Assembly: GCA_029207755.1 (NCBI GenBank) | Contig: JARCOQ010000073.1 | Coordinates: 434,001-498,000 of the forward strand | Length of the DNA stretch: 64,000 nucleotides | From: Chamaea fasciata | Lineage: Eukaryota > Chordata > Aves > Passeriformes > Sylviidae | Direction of reading: 5' to 3' | In this document: positions 19,301 to 33,174 of the stretch, one piece after another | Layout: each line of letters opens with the position of its first letter | How positions within the stretch are numbered: the first letter of the stretch is position 1 | Made by a program: the position numbers and the translations under genes | The notes under the pieces: generated by a model | Database searches by the model: none | The model's input: only the letters and a program-made list of their open reading frames with translations | Told to the model about the DNA's origin: nothing

Positions 19301-21845
19301 GTGAAAAAACCTGAAAATTCGGGAAAAAGGCTGATTACCACTGAATGGCCAGAGATGGAAGCAGGGGCAGTGCAAAGGTGCCAAGCTTGCCCAAATGACT
19401 CCAATTGAAATCCTGAACTCAGGGAAGACATGCATAGAAAGAGAGTGGAGAAGAATTGACAGAAATGAATTGTCCCAAAAAAAAAAAAACCAAATCAGTA
19501 AATAATTCAGAATCTTGGCGAAAATCATAAAACCGATTGACATGAGCAGAAGTACAAGGACATGGACCGAAAATTTCCCAATTATTGCTCATCGAAATCC
19601 GCAGATTTCATTCCCTTTCCCAAAAGGGAAAGCCTTCTTTTTGGGAAAGGGAATGATATCTGGAAATCAGAGAACAAATAGGATCAAGCCCTCTGGACAG
19701 CAGATGTGATCCAAAAAGCACGCAAGTGAAAAAATCCGAGAAAATCTGGAAACTGCGCAATTAGCACCGAATGGCCAGAGATGAAAGCAGGGGCAGTGCA
19801 AAGGTGCCAAGCTTGCCCAAATGACTTCAATTGAAATCCTGAACTCAGGGAAGACATGCATAGAAAGAGAGTGGAGAAGAATTGATATGAATAAAATGTC
19901 ACGAAAAACAAAGAAAAAAAGCAGGAATATTTTTGCGGCCAGGTGAAAATCATAAAAGCAGATGGGATGAGCAGAAGTGCAGGGACATGGACCGAAGCAT
20001 GCCCAATTATTGCTCATTGAAATCAGCAGATTTCATTCCCTTTCCCGAAAGGGAAAGCCTTCCTTTCGGGAAAGGGAATGAAATCTGGAAATCAGAGGAT
20101 AAAGTGGATCAAGCGCTCTGGAGTGGAGATGTGATCCAAAAAGCACGCGAGTGAAAAAACCTGAAAATTCGGGAAAAAGGCTGATTACCACTGAATGGCC
20201 AGAGATGAAAGCAGGGGCAGTGCAAAGGTGCCAAGCTTGCCCAAATGACTCCAATTGAAATCCTGAACTCAGGGAAGACATGCATAGAAAGAGATTGGAA
20301 AAAAATTGAAATCCATGAAATGTCAAAAAAAACAAAGAAAAAAAAGGAAAGGTTTTGAGGCCTGGTGAAAACCATAAAAGCAGATGGGATGAGCAGAAGT
20401 GCAGGGACATGGACCAAAGCTTGCCCAATTATTCCTCCTTGAAATCAGCAGATTTCATTCATTTTCCCGAAAGCGAAAGCCTTCCTTTCGGGAAAGGGAA
20501 TGAAATCTGGAAATCAGAGGATAAAGTGGATCAAGCGCTCTGGAGTGCAGATGTGATCCAAAATCACGCGAGTGAAAAAACCTGAAAATTCGGGAAAAAG
20601 GCTGATTACCACTGAATGGCCAGAGATGGAAGCAGGGGCAGTGCAAAGGTGCCAAGCTTGCCCAAATGACTCCAATTGAAATCCTGAACTCAGGGAAGAC
20701 ATGCATAGAAAGAGAGTGGAGAAGAATTGACATGAATGAAATGTCACAAAAAAAAGAGAAATAAAATAAGGAAAATTTTGGACGCTGGGTTAAAACCATA
20801 AAAGCAAATGGGATGAGCAGAAGTGCAGCGACAAGGACCAAAGCTTGCCCAATTATTGCTCATTGCTATGGGCAGATTACATTCCCTTTCCCAAAAGGGA
20901 AAGCCTTCTTTCTAGGAAAGGGAATGATATCTGGAAATCAGAGAACAAAGGGGATCAAGCGCTCTGGAGAGCAGATGTGATCCAAAAAGCACGCAAGTGA
21001 AAAAATCCGAGAAAATCTGGAAACTGCGCAATTAGCACCGAATGGCCGGAGATGAAAGCAGGGGCAGTGCAAAGGTGCCAAGCTTGCCCAAATGACTTCA
21101 ATTGAAATCCTGAACTCAGGGAAGACATGCATAGAAAGAGAGTGGAGAAGAATTGATATGAATAAAATGTCACGAAAAACAAAGAAAAAAGCAGGAATAT
21201 TTTTGCGGCCAGGTGAAAATCATAAAAGCAGATGGGATGAGCAGAAGTGCAGGGACATGGACCGAAGCTTGCCCAATTATTGCTCATTGAAATCAGCAGA
21301 TTTCATTCCCTTTCCCGAAAGGGAAAGCCTTCCTTTCGGGAAAGGGAATGAAATCTGGAAATCAGAGGATAAAGTGGATCAAGCGCTCTGGAGTGGAGAT
21401 GTGATCCAAAAAGCACGCTAGTGAAAAAACCTGAAAATTCGGGAAAAAGGCTGATTACCACTGAATGGCCAGAGATGAAAGCAGGGGCAGTGCAAAGGTG
21501 CCAAGCTTGCCCAAATGACTCCAATTGAAATCCTGAACTCAGGGAAGACATGCATAGAAAGAGAGTTGAGAAGAACTGACAGAAATGAATTGTCCCAAAA
21601 AAAAAAAAAACAAATCAGTAAATAATTCAGAATCTTGGCGAAAATCATAAAAGCGATTGACATGAGCAGAAGTACAAGGACATGGACCGAAAATTTCCCA
21701 GTTATTGCTCATCGAAATCCGCAGATTTCATTCCCTTTCCCAAAAGGGAAAGCCTTCTTTTTGGGAAAGGGAATGATATCTGGAAATCAGAGAACAAATA
21801 GGATCAAGCCCTCTGGACAGCAGATGTGATCCAAAAAGCACGCAA
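19301..21845 (+). repeat. Duplicated 6-mer d-c-e-b-c-d, copy 1
   Basis: Matches 25207-27752 with offset 5906-5907. Shared markers include CGAAGCATGCCC and CGAAAGCGAAAGCC. Confidence 0.8.
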
Positions 21846-22268
21846 GTGAAAAAATCCGAGAAAATCTGGAAACTGCGCAATTAGCACCGAATGGCCAGAG
21901 ATGAAAGCAGGGGCAGTGCAAAGGTGCCAAGCTTGCCCAAATGACTCCAATTGAAATCCTGAACTCAGGGAAGACATGCATAGAAAGAGATTGGAAAAAA
22001 ATTGAAATCCATGAAATGTCAAAAAAAACAAAGAAAAAAAAGGAAAGGTTTTGAGGCCTGGTGAAAACCATAAAAGCAGATGGGATGAGCAGAAGTGCAA
22101 GGACATGGACCGAAGCTTGCCCAATTATTGCTCATTGAAATCAGCAGATTTCATTCCCTTTCCCGAAAGGGAAAGCCTTCCTTTCGGGAAAGGGAATGAA
22201 ATCTGGAAATCAGAGGATAAAGTGGATCAAGCGCTCTGGAGTGGAGATGTGATCCAAAAAGCACGCGA

Positions 22269-24026
22269 GTGAAAAAACCTGAAAATTCGGGAAAAAGGCT
22301 GATTACCACTGAATGGCCAGAGATGAAAGCAGGGGCAGTGCAAAGGTGCCAAGCTTGCCCAAATGACTCCAATTGAAATCCTGAACTCAGGGAAGACATG
22401 CATAGAAAGAGAGTTGAGAAGAACTGACAGAAATGAATTGTCCCAAAAAAAAAAAAAAAACCAAAACAGTAAATAATTCAGAATCTTGGCGAAAATCATA
22501 AAAGCGATTGACATGAGCAGAAGTACAAGGACATGGACCGAAAATTTCCCAGTTATTGCTCATCGAAATCCGCAGATTTCATTCCCTTTCCCAAAAGGGA
22601 AAGCCTTCTTTTTGGGAAAGGGAATGATATCTGGAAATCAGAGAACAAATAGGATCAAGCACTCTGGACAGCAGATGTGATCCGAAAAGCACGCAAGTGA
22701 AAAAATGCGAGAAAATCCGGAAACTGCGCAATTAGCACCGAATGGCCAGAGATGAAAGCAGGGGCAGTGCAAAGGTGCCAAGCTTGCCCAAATGACTCCA
22801 TTGAAATCCTGAACTCAGGGAAGACATGCATAGAAAGAGATTGGAGAAAAATTGAAATCCATGAAATGTCAAAAAAAACAAAGAAAAAAAGGAAAGGTTT
22901 TGAGGCCTGGTGAAAACCATAAAAGCAGATGGGATGAGCAGAAGTGCAGGGACATGGACCAAAGCTTGCCCAATTATTGCTCATTGAAATCAGCAGATTT
23001 CATTCCCTTTCCCGAAAGGGAAAGCCTTCCTTTCGGGAAAGGGAATGAAATCTGGAAATCAGAGGATAAAGTGGATCAAGCGCTCTGGAGTGCAGATGTG
23101 ATCCAAAAAGCACGCGAGTGAAAAAACCTGAAAATTCGGGAAAAAGGCTGATTACCACTGAATGGCCAGAGATGGAAGCAGGGGCAGTGCAAAGGTGCCA
23201 AGCTTGCCCAAATGACTCCAATTGAAATCCTGAACTCAGGGAAGACATGCATAGAAAGAGAGTGGAGAAGAATTGACATGAATGAAATGTCACAAAAAAA
23301 AGAGAAATAAAATAAGGAAAATTTTGGACGCTGGGTTAAAACCATAAAAGCAAATGGGATGAGCAGAAGTGCAGCGACAAGGACCAAAGCTTGCCCAATT
23401 ATTGCTCATTGCTATGGGCAGATTACATTCCCTTTCCCAAAAGGGAACGCCTTCTTTCTAGGAAAGGGAATGATATCTGGAAATCAGAGAACAAAGGGGA
23501 TCAAGCGCTCTGGAGAGCAGATGTGATCCAAAAAGCACGCAAGTGAAAAAATACGAGAAAATCTGGAAACTGCGCAATTAGCACCGAATGGCCGGAGATG
23601 AAAGCAGGGGCAGTGCAAAGGTGCCAAGCTTGCCCAAATGACTCCAATTGAAATCCTGAACTCAGGGAAGACATGCATAGAAAGAGAGTGGAGAAGAATT
23701 GACAGAAATGAAATGTCAGAAAAAAAAAGAGAAATAAAATAAGGAAAATTTTGGACCCTGGGTTAAAACCATAAAAGCAAATGTGATGAGCAGAAGTACA
23801 AGGACATGGACTGAAGCTTGCCAAATTAGTGCTCATTGAAATCAGGAGATTTCATTCCCTTTCCCAAAAGGGAATGAAATGTGGAAATCTGTGGATAAAG
23901 TGAATCAAGCGCTCTCAAGTGAAGATGTGAGCCAAAGAGCACGCGAGTGAAAAAACCTGAAAATTCTGGAAAAAGGCTGATTAGCACTGAATGGCCTGAG
24001 ATGAAAAGAGGGGCAGTGCAAAGATG
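22269..24026 (+). repeat. Duplicated block d-e-b-f, copy 2
   Basis: Second copy of 15968-17722. Homology stops at about 24026, where this copy jumps into the insert junction one monomer early. Confidence 0.8.
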
Positions 24027-24056
24027 CCAAGCTTGCTCAAAATTACTTCAATTGAA

Positions 24057-24493
24057 TGTCTTTTTCGTGATGGCCACTACACTCAAAATGCTTCCTCAAA
24101 AACCTCAGAGGGTCTGCGGTGGTAGCACCATGGTCTGTTGAGGTCTCTCTTACCTATTCTATTTGGGAATCCTTTGGGCATTTCCACACAGCCCTGCCTC
24201 TTTGTCACTTCATTCTGTGGTTCTGCCTCACTCCTTTTTCTCCCTCTGTCGGCCACCAAGCCCTGTTTTTCCCTCATACAGTGGCTTACCTTATCTGTCC
24301 TTCGCAACTCTTCCTGTCCATTCATCCTCACAGCTTGACCAGCAGACTCCAACTGACTGACTACCAACTACCTCACTCTCTTATCACACCCATAACTGTG
24401 ACATCACACCTGTACTCAATCTTTGGAAATTAAAACAGCTGCAATATATCTGAGACAGGATTGCCTTTAGCACTGTCTGCATCTGTCTTTCCA
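24057..24493 (+). mobile_element. Solo-LTR-like insert, copy 5 (437 bp)
   Basis: Same element. Diagnostic bases CCCATAACTG with CTGAGACAGG, a combination found in no other copy, plus the private variant CTCAAAATGC. The left flank keeps only the last ~30 bp (GCTTGCTCAAAATTACTTC) of the usual junction monomer. Confidence 0.6.
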
Positions 24494-25206
24494 AACTGAA
24501 ACGCTGCAGTGTGGGAAGAAATCCACAGAAACAGCCTAGAGAAGAATAGAGAGAACAGAAATGTCAAAAAATGAATCAGAAAAATTTGGAACCCAGAAAA
24601 AGACCATAAGGACGAAAGGGATGAACAGAAGTGCAGCAACAAAGACCAAAGCTTGCCCAATATTGCTCATTGAAATGGGCAGATTTCATTCCCTTTCCCG
24701 AAAGAGAAAGCCTTCTTTCTGGGAAAGGGAATGATATCTGGAAATCAGAGAACAAAGGGGATCAATTGCTCTGGAAAGCAGATATGATCCAAAAAGCACG
24801 CAAGTGAGAAAATCCGAGAAAATCCGGAAACTGCGCAATTAGCACCGAAAGGCCAGAGATGAAAGCAGGGGCAGTGCAAAAGTGCCAAGCTTGCCCAAAT
24901 GACTCCAATTGAAATCCTGAACTCAGGGAAGACATGCATAGAAAGAGAGTGGAGAAGAATTGACATGAATGAAAAGTCACAAAAAAAAGACAAATAAAAT
25001 CAGGAAAATTTTGGAGGCCGGGTGAAAACCATAAAAGCAAATGGGATGAGTAGAAGTACAAGGATATGGACTGAAGCTTGCCCAATTATTGCTCATTGAA
25101 ATCAGCAGATTTCATTCCCTTTCCCAAAAGGGAATGAAATGTGGAAATCAGAGGATAAAGCAAATCAAGCGTTCTGGAGAGGAGATGTGATCCAAAAAGC
25201 ACGCGA

Positions 25207-28200
25207 GGGAAAAAACCTGAAAATTCGGGAAAAAGGCTGATTAGCACTGAATGGCCTGAGATGAAAGCAGGGGCAGTGCAAAGGTGCCAAGCTTGCCCAA
25301 ATGACTCCAATTGAAATCCTGAACTCAGGGAAGACATGCATAGAAAGAGAGTGGAGAAGAATTGACAGAAATGAATTCTCCCAAAAAAAAAAAAACCAAA
25401 TCAGTAAATAATTCAGAATCTTGGCGAAAATCATAAAAGCGATTGACATGAGCAGAAGTACAAGGACATGGACCGAAAATTTCCCAATTATTGCTCATCG
25501 AAATCCGCAGATTTCATTCCCTTTCCCAAAAGGGAAAGCCTTCTTTTTGGGAAAGGGAATGATATCTGGAAATCAGAGAACAAATAGGATCAAGCCCTCT
25601 GGACAGCAGATGTGATCCAAAAAGCACGCAAGTGAAAAAATACGAGAAAATCTGGAAACTGCGCAATTAGCACCGAATGGCCAGAGATGAAAGCAGGGGC
25701 AGTGCAAAGGTGCCAAGCTTGCCCAAATGACTTCAATTGAAATCCTGAACTCAGGGAAGACATGCATAGACAGAGAGTGGAGAAGAATTGATATGAATAA
25801 AATGTCACGAAAAACAAAGAAAAAAAGCAGGAATATTTTTGCGGCCAGGTGAAAATCATAAAAGCAGATGGGATGAGCAGAAGTGCAGGGACATGGACCG
25901 AAGCATGCCCAATTATTGCTCATTGAAATCAGCAGATTTCATTCCCTTTCCCGAAAGGGAAAGCCTTCCTTTCGGGAAAGGGAATGAAATCTGGAAATCA
26001 GAGGATAAAGTGGATCAAGCGCTCTGGAGTGCAGATGTGATCCAAAAAGCACGCGAGTGAAAAAACCTGAAAATTCGGGAAAAAGGCTGATTACCACTGA
26101 ATGGCCAGAGATGAAAGCAGGGGCAGTGCAAAAATGCCAAGCTTGCCCAAATGACTCCAATTGAAATCCTGAACTCAGGGAAGACATGCATAGAAAGAGA
26201 TTGGAAAAAAATTGAAATCCATGAAATGTCAAAAAAAACAAAGAAAAAAAAGGAAAGGTTTTGAGGCCTGGTGAAAACCATAAAAGCAGATGGGATGAGC
26301 AGAAGTGCAGGGACATGGACCAAAGCTTGCCCAATTATTCCTCATTGAAATCAGCAGATTTCATTCATTTTCCCGAAAGCGAAAGCCTTCCTTTCAGGAA
26401 AGGGAATGAAATCTGGAAATCAGAGGATAAAGTGGATCAAGCGCTCTGGAGTGCAGATGTGATCCAAAAAGCACGCGAGTGAAAAAACCTGAAAATTCGG
26501 GAAAAAGGCTGATTACCACTGAATGGCCAGAGATGAAAGCAGGGGCAGTGCAAAGGTGCCAAGCTTGCCCAAATGACTCCAATTGAAATCCTGAACTCAG
26601 GGAAGACATGCATAGAAAGAGAGTGGAGAAGAATTGACATGAATGAAATGTCACAAAAAAAAGAGAAATAAAATAAGGAAAATTTTGGACGCTGGGTTAA
26701 AACCATAAAAGCAAATGGGATGAGCAGAAGTGCAGCGACAAGGACCAAAGCTTGCCCAATTATTGCTCATTGCTATGGGCAGATTACATTCCCTTTTCCA
26801 AAAGGGAAAGCCTTCTTTCTAGGAAAGGGAATGATATCTGGAAATCAGAGAACAAAGGGGATCAAGCGCTCTGGAGAGCAGATGTGATCCAAAAAGCACG
26901 CAAGTGAAAAAATACGAGAAAATCTGGAAACTGCGCAATTAGCACCGAATGGCCGGAGATGAAAGCAGGGGCAGTGCAAAGGTGCCAAGCTTGCCCAAAT
27001 GACTCCAATTGAAATCCTGAACTCAGGGAAGACATGCATAGAAAGAGAGTGGAGAAGAATTGATATGAATAAAATGTCACGAAAAACAAAGAAATAAGCA
27101 GGAATATTTTTGCGGCCAGGTGAAAATCATAAAAGCAGATGGGATGAGCAGAAGTGCAGGGACATGGACCGAAGCTTGCCCAATTATTGCTCATTGAAAT
27201 CAGCAGATTTCATTCCCTTTCCCGAAAGGGAAAGCCTTCCTTTCGGGAAAGGGAATGAAATCTGGAAATCAGAGGATAAAGTGGATCAAGCGCTCTGGAG
27301 TGGAGATGTGATCCAAAAAGCACGCGAGTGAAAAAACCTGAAAATTCGGGAAAAAGGCTGATTACCACTGAATGGCCAGAGATGAAAGCAGGGGCAGTGC
27401 AAAGGTGCCAAGCTTGCCCAAATGACTCCAATTGAAATCCTGAACTCAGGGAAGACATGCATAGAAAGAGAGTTGAGAAGAACTGACAGAAATGAATTGT
27501 CCCAAAAAAAAAAAAAACAAATCAGTAAATAATTCAGAATCTTGGCGAAAATCATAAAAGCGATTGACATGAGCAGAAGTACAAGGACATGGACCGAAAA
27601 TTTCCCAGTTATTGCTCATCGAAATCCGCAGATTTCATTCCCTTTCCCAAAAGGGAAAGCCTTCTTTTTGGGAAAGGGAATGATATCTGGAAATCAGAGA
27701 ACAAATAGGATCAAGCCCTCTGGACAGCAGATGTGATCCAAAAAGCACGCAAGTGAAAAAATCCGAGAAAATCCGGAAACTGCGCAATTAGCACCGAATG
27801 GCCAGAGATGAAAGCAGGGGCAGTGCAAAGGTGCCAAGCTTGCCCAAATGACTCCAATTGAAATCCTGAACTCAGGGAAGACATGCATAGAAAGAGAGTG
27901 GAGAAGAATTGACAGGAATGAAATGTCACAAAAAACAAAGAAAAAAAAGGAAAGGTTTTGAGGCCTGGTGAAAACCATAAAAGCAGATGGGATGAGCAGA
28001 AGTGCAGGGACATGGACCAAAGCTTGCCCAATTATTGCTCATTGAAATCAGCAGATTTCATTCATTTTCCCGAAAGGGAAAGCCTTCCTTTCGGGAAAGG
28101 GAATGAAATCTGGAAATCAGAGGATAAAGTGGATCAAGCGCTCTGGAGTGGAGATGTGATCCAAAAAGCACGCAAGTGAGAAAATCCGAGAAAATCCGGA

Positions 28201-28500
28201 AACTGCGCAATTAGCATCGAATGGCCAGAGATGAAAGCAGGGGCAGTGCAAAGGTGCCAAGCTTGCCCAAATGACTCCAATTGAAATCCTGAACTCAGGG
28301 AAGACATGCAAAGAAAGAGAGTGGAGAAGAATTGACAGGAATGAAATGTCACAAAAAAAAGAGAAATACAATAAGGAAAATTTTGGACGCTGGGTTAAAA
28401 CCATAAAAGCAAATGGGATGAGCAGAAGTGCAGCGACAAGGACCAAAGCTTGCCCAATTATTGCTCATTGAAATCAGCAGATTTCATTCCCTTTCCCAAA
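25207..28500 (+). repeat. 8-mer HOR block d-c-e-b-c-d-e'-b, copy 1
   Basis: Matches 29876-33174 with offset 4669-4674. Shared markers include CATAGACAGAGAG, ATTCCTCATTG, CATTCCCTTTTCC and CAAAGAAATAAGC. Its first six monomers are also the second copy of 19301-21845. The first part of the leading d monomer differs between copies. Confidence 0.83.
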
Positions 28501-28538
28501 AGGGAAAGCCTTCCTTTCGGGAAAGGGAATGAAATCTG
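28478..28538. repeat. Hybrid palindrome (A left arm, C/G right arm)
   Basis: The left arm has CCCAAAAGGG and the right arm CCTTTCGGG, leaving a mismatched pair. The upstream sequence matches 33120-33174 (offset 4674) and then the two lines diverge here. Confidence 0.75.
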
Positions 28539-29875
28539 GAAATCTGAGGATAAAGTGGATCAAGCGCTCTGGAGTGGAGATGTGATCCAAAAAGCACGCG
28601 AGTGAAAAAACCTGAAAATTCGGGAAAAAGGCTGATTAGCACTGAATGGCCAGAGATGAAAGCAGGGGCAGTGCAAAGGTGCCAAGCTTGCCCAAATGAC
28701 TCCAATTGAAATCCTGAACTCAGGGAAGACATGCATAGAAAGAGAGTGGAGAAGAATTGACAGAAATGAATTGTCCGAAAAAAAAAAAAAAAACAAATCA
28801 GTAAATAATTCAGAATCTTGGCGAAAATCATAAAAGCGATTGACATGAGCAGAAGTACAAGGACATGGACCGAAAATTTCCCAATTATTGCTCACCGCAA
28901 TCCGCAGATTTCATTCCCTTTCCCAAAAGGGAAAGCCTTCTTTTTGGGAAAGGGAATGATATCTGGAAATCAGAGAACAAATAGGATCAAGCCCTCTGGA
29001 CAGCAGATGTGATCCGAAAAGCACGCAAGTGAAAAAAATCCGAGAAAATCCGGAAACTGCGCAATTAGCACCGAATGGCCAGAGATGAAAGCAGGGGCAG
29101 TGCAAAGGTGCCAAGCCTGCCCAAATGACTCCACTGAAATCCTGAACTCAGGGAAGACATGCATAGAAAGAGATTGGAGAAAAATTGAAATCCATGAAAT
29201 GTCAAAAAAAACAAAGAAAAAAAAGGAAAGGTTTTGAGGCCTGGTGAAAACCATAAAAGCAGATGGGATGAGCAGAAGTGCAGCGACAAGGACCAAAGCT
29301 TGCCCAATTATTGCTCATTGAAATCAGCAGATTTCATTCCCTTTCCCGAAAGGGAAAGCCTTCCTTTCGGGAAAGGGAATGAAATCTGGAAATCAGAGGA
29401 TAAAGTGGATCAAGCGCTCTGGAGTGGAGATGTGATCCAAAAAGCACGCGAGTGAAAAAATCCGAGAAAATCCGGAAACTGCGCAATTAGCACCGAATGG
29501 CCAGAGATGAAAGCAGGGGCAGTGCAAAGGTGCCAAGCTTGCCCAAATGACTCCAATTGAAATCCTGAACTCAGGGAAGACATGCATAGAAAGAGAGTGG
29601 AGAAGAATTGATATGAATAAAATGTCACGAAAAACAAAGAAAAAAGCAGGAATATTTTTGCGGCCAGGTGAAAATCATAAAAGCAGATGGGATGAGCAGA
29701 AGTGCAGGGACATGGACCGAAGCTTGCCCAATTATTGCTTATTGAAATCAGCAGATTTCATTCCCTTTCCCGAAAGGGAAAGCCTTCCTTTCGGGAAAGG
29801 GAATGAAATCTGGAAATCAGAGGATAAAGTGGATCAAGCGATCTGGAGTGGAGATGTGATCCAAAAAGCACGCGA

Positions 29876-32800
29876 GTGAAAAAACCTGAAAATTCAGGAA
29901 AAAGGCTGATTACCACTGAATGGCCAGAGATGAAAGCAGGGGCAGTGCAAAGGTGCCAAGCTTGCCCAAATGACTCCAATTGAAATCCTGAACTCAGGGA
30001 AGACATGCATAGAAAGAGAGTGGAGAAGAATTGACAGAAATGAATTGTCCCAAAAAAAAAAAAAAAAACAAATCAGTAAATAATTCAGAATCTTGGCGAA
30101 AATCATAAAAGCGATTGACATGAGCAGAAGTACAAGGACATGGACCGAAAATTTCCCAATTATTGCTCATCGAAATCCGCAGATTTCATTCCCTTTCCCA
30201 AAAGGGAAAGCCTTCTTTTTGGGAAAGGGAATGATATCTGGAAATCAGAGAACAAATAGGATCAAGCCCTCTGGACAGCAGATGTGATCCAAAAAGCACG
30301 CAAGTGAAAAAATACGAGAAAATCTGGAAACTGCGCAATTAGCACCGAATGGCCAGAGATGAAAGCAGGGGCAGTGCAAAGGTGCCAAGCTTGCCCAAAT
30401 GACTTCAATTGAAATCCTGAACTCAGGGAAGACATGCATAGACAGAGAGTGGAGAAGAATTGATATGAATAAAATGTCACGAAAAACAAAGAAAAAAAGC
30501 AGGAATATTTTTGCGGCCAGGTGAAAATCATAAAAGCAGATGGGATGAGCAGAAGTGCAGGGACATGGACCGAAGCATGCCCAATTATTGCTCATTGAAA
30601 TCAGCAGATTTCATTCCCTTTCCCGAAAGGGAAAGCCTTCCTTTCGGGAAAGGGAATGAAATCTGGAAATCAGAGGATAAAGTGGATCAAGCGCTCTGGA
30701 GTGCAGATGTGATCCAAAAAGCACGCGAGTGAAAAAACCTGAAAATTCGGGAAAAAGGCTGATTACCACTGAATGGCCAGAGATGAAAGCAGGGGCAGTG
30801 CAAAAATGCCAAGCTTGCCCAAATGACTCCAATTGAAATCCTGAACTCAGGGAAGACATGCATAGAAAGAGATTGGAAAAAAATTGAAATCCATGAAATG
30901 TCAAAAAAAACAAAGAAAAAAAAGGAAAGGTTTTGAGGCCTGGTGAAAACCATAAAAGCAGATGGGATGAGCAGAAGTGCAGGGACATGGACCAAAGCTT
31001 GCCCAATTATTCCTCATTGAAATCAGCAGATTTCATTCATTTTCCCGAAAGCGAAAGCCTTCCTTTCAGGAAAGGGAATGAAATCTGGAAATCAGAGGAT
31101 AAAGTGGATCAAGCGCTCTGGAGTGCAGATGTGATCCAAAAAGCACGCGAGTGAAAAAACCTGAAAATTCGGGAAAAAGGCTGATTACCACTGAATGGCC
31201 AGAGATGAAAGCAGGGGCAGTGCAAAGGTGCCAAGCTTGCCCAAATGACTCCAATTGAAATCCTGAACTCAGGGAAGACATGCATAGAAAGAGAGTGGAG
31301 AAGAATTGACATGAATGAAATGTCACAAAAAAAAGAGAAATAAAATAAGGAAAATTTTGGACGCTGGGTTAAAACCATAAAAGCAAATGGGATGAGCAGA
31401 AGTGCAGCGACAAGGACCAAAGCTTGCCCAATTATTGCTCATTGCTATGGGCAGATTACATTCCCTTTTCCAAAAGGGAAAGCCTTCTTTCTAGGAAAGG
31501 GAATGATATCTGGAAATCAGAGAACAAAGGGGATCAAGCGCTCTGGAGAGCAGATGTGATCCAAAAAGCACGCAAGTGAAAAAATACGAGAAAATCTGGA
31601 AACTGCGCAATTAGCACCGAATGGCCGGAGATGAAAGCAGGGGCAGTGCAAAGGTGCCAAGCTTGCCCAAATGACTCCAATTGAAATCCTGAACTCAGGG
31701 AAGACATGCATAGAAAGAGAGTGGAGAAGAATTGATATGAATAAAATGTCACGAAAAACAAAGAAATAAGCAGGAATCTTTTTGCGGCCAGGTGAAAATC
31801 ATAAAAGCAGATGGGATGAGCAGAAGTGCAAGGACATGGACCGAAGCTTGCCCAATTATTGCTCATTGAAATCAGCAGATTTCATTCCCTTTCCCGAAAG
31901 GGAAAGCCTTCCTTTCGGGAAAGGGAATGAAATCTGGAAATCAGAGGATAAAGTGGATCAAGCGCTCTGGAGTGGAGATGTGATCCAAAAAGCACGCGAG
32001 TGAAAAAACCTGAAAATTCGGGAAAAAGGCTGATTACCACTGAATGGCCAGAGATGAAAGCAGGGGCAGTGCAAAGGTGCCAAGCTTGCCCAAATGACTC
32101 CAATTGAAATCCTGAACTCAGGGAAGACATGCATAGAAAGAGAGTTGAGAAGAACTGACAGAAATGAATTGTCCCAAAAAAAAAAAAAAAACCAAAACAG
32201 TAAATAATTCAGAATCTTGGCGAAAATCATAAAAGCGATTGACATGAGCAGAAGTACAAGGACATGGACCGAAAATTTCCCAGTTATTGCTCATCGAAAT
32301 CCGCAGATTTCATTCCCTTTCCCAAAAGGGAAAGCCTTCTTTTTGGGAAAGGGAATGATATCTGGAAATCAGAGAACAAATAGGATCAAGCACTCTGGAC
32401 AGCAGATGTGATCCGAAAAGCACGCAAGTGAAAAAATGCGAGAAAATCCGGAAACTGCGCAATTAGCACCGAATGGCCAGAGATGAAAGCAGGGGCAGTG
32501 CAAAGGTGCCAAGCTTGCCCAAATGACTCCATTGAAATCCTGAACTCAGGGAAGACATGCATAGAAAGAGAGTGGAGAAGAATTGACAGGAATGAAATGT
32601 CACAAAAAACAAAGAAAAAAAAGGAAAGGTTTTGAGGCCTGGTGAAAACCATAAAAGCAGATGGGATGAGCAGAAGTGCAGGGACATGGACCAAAGCTTG
32701 CCCAATTATTGCTCATTGAAATCAGCAGATTTCATTCATTTTCCCGAAAGGGAAAGCCTTCCTTTCGGGAAAGGGAATGAAATCTGGAAATCAGAGGATA

Positions 32801-33174
32801 AAGTGGATCAAGCGCTCTGGAGTGGAGATGTGATCCAAAAAGCACGCAAGTGAGAAAATCCGAGAAAATCCGGAAACTGCGCAATTAGCATCGAATGGCC
32901 AGAGATGAAAGCAGGGGCAGTGCAAAGGTGCCAAGCTTGCCCAAACGACTCCAATTGAAATCCTGAACTCAGGGAAGACATGCAAAGAAAGAGAGTGGAG
33001 AAGAATTGACAGGAATGAAATGTCACAAAAAAAAGAGAAATACAATAAGGAAAATTTTGGACGCTGGGTTAAAACCATAAAAGCAAATGGGATGAGCAGA
33101 AGTGCAGCGACAAGGACCAAAGCTTGCCCAATTATTGCTCATTGAAATCAGCAGATTTCATTCCCTTTCCCAAA
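29876..33174 (+). repeat. 8-mer HOR block, copy 2
   Basis: Second copy of 25207-28500. After it, copy 2 continues with an extra c monomer before d-e, so the downstream offset grows from 4674 to about 5099, one monomer more. Confidence 0.83.

Larger units (their letters stand above)
18592..24056 (+). repeat. Array segment 5: split-monomer right half, then e d c e b c d e d e b f
   Basis: Twelve complete monomers. The d-c-e-b-c-d run at 19301-21845 recurs at 25207-27752 (offset about 5906). The d-e-b-f run at 22269-24026 recurs from segment 4. At about 24030 the f monomer passes directly into the insert's left flank, so the f' monomer present before copies 1-4 is missing. Confidence 0.87.
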
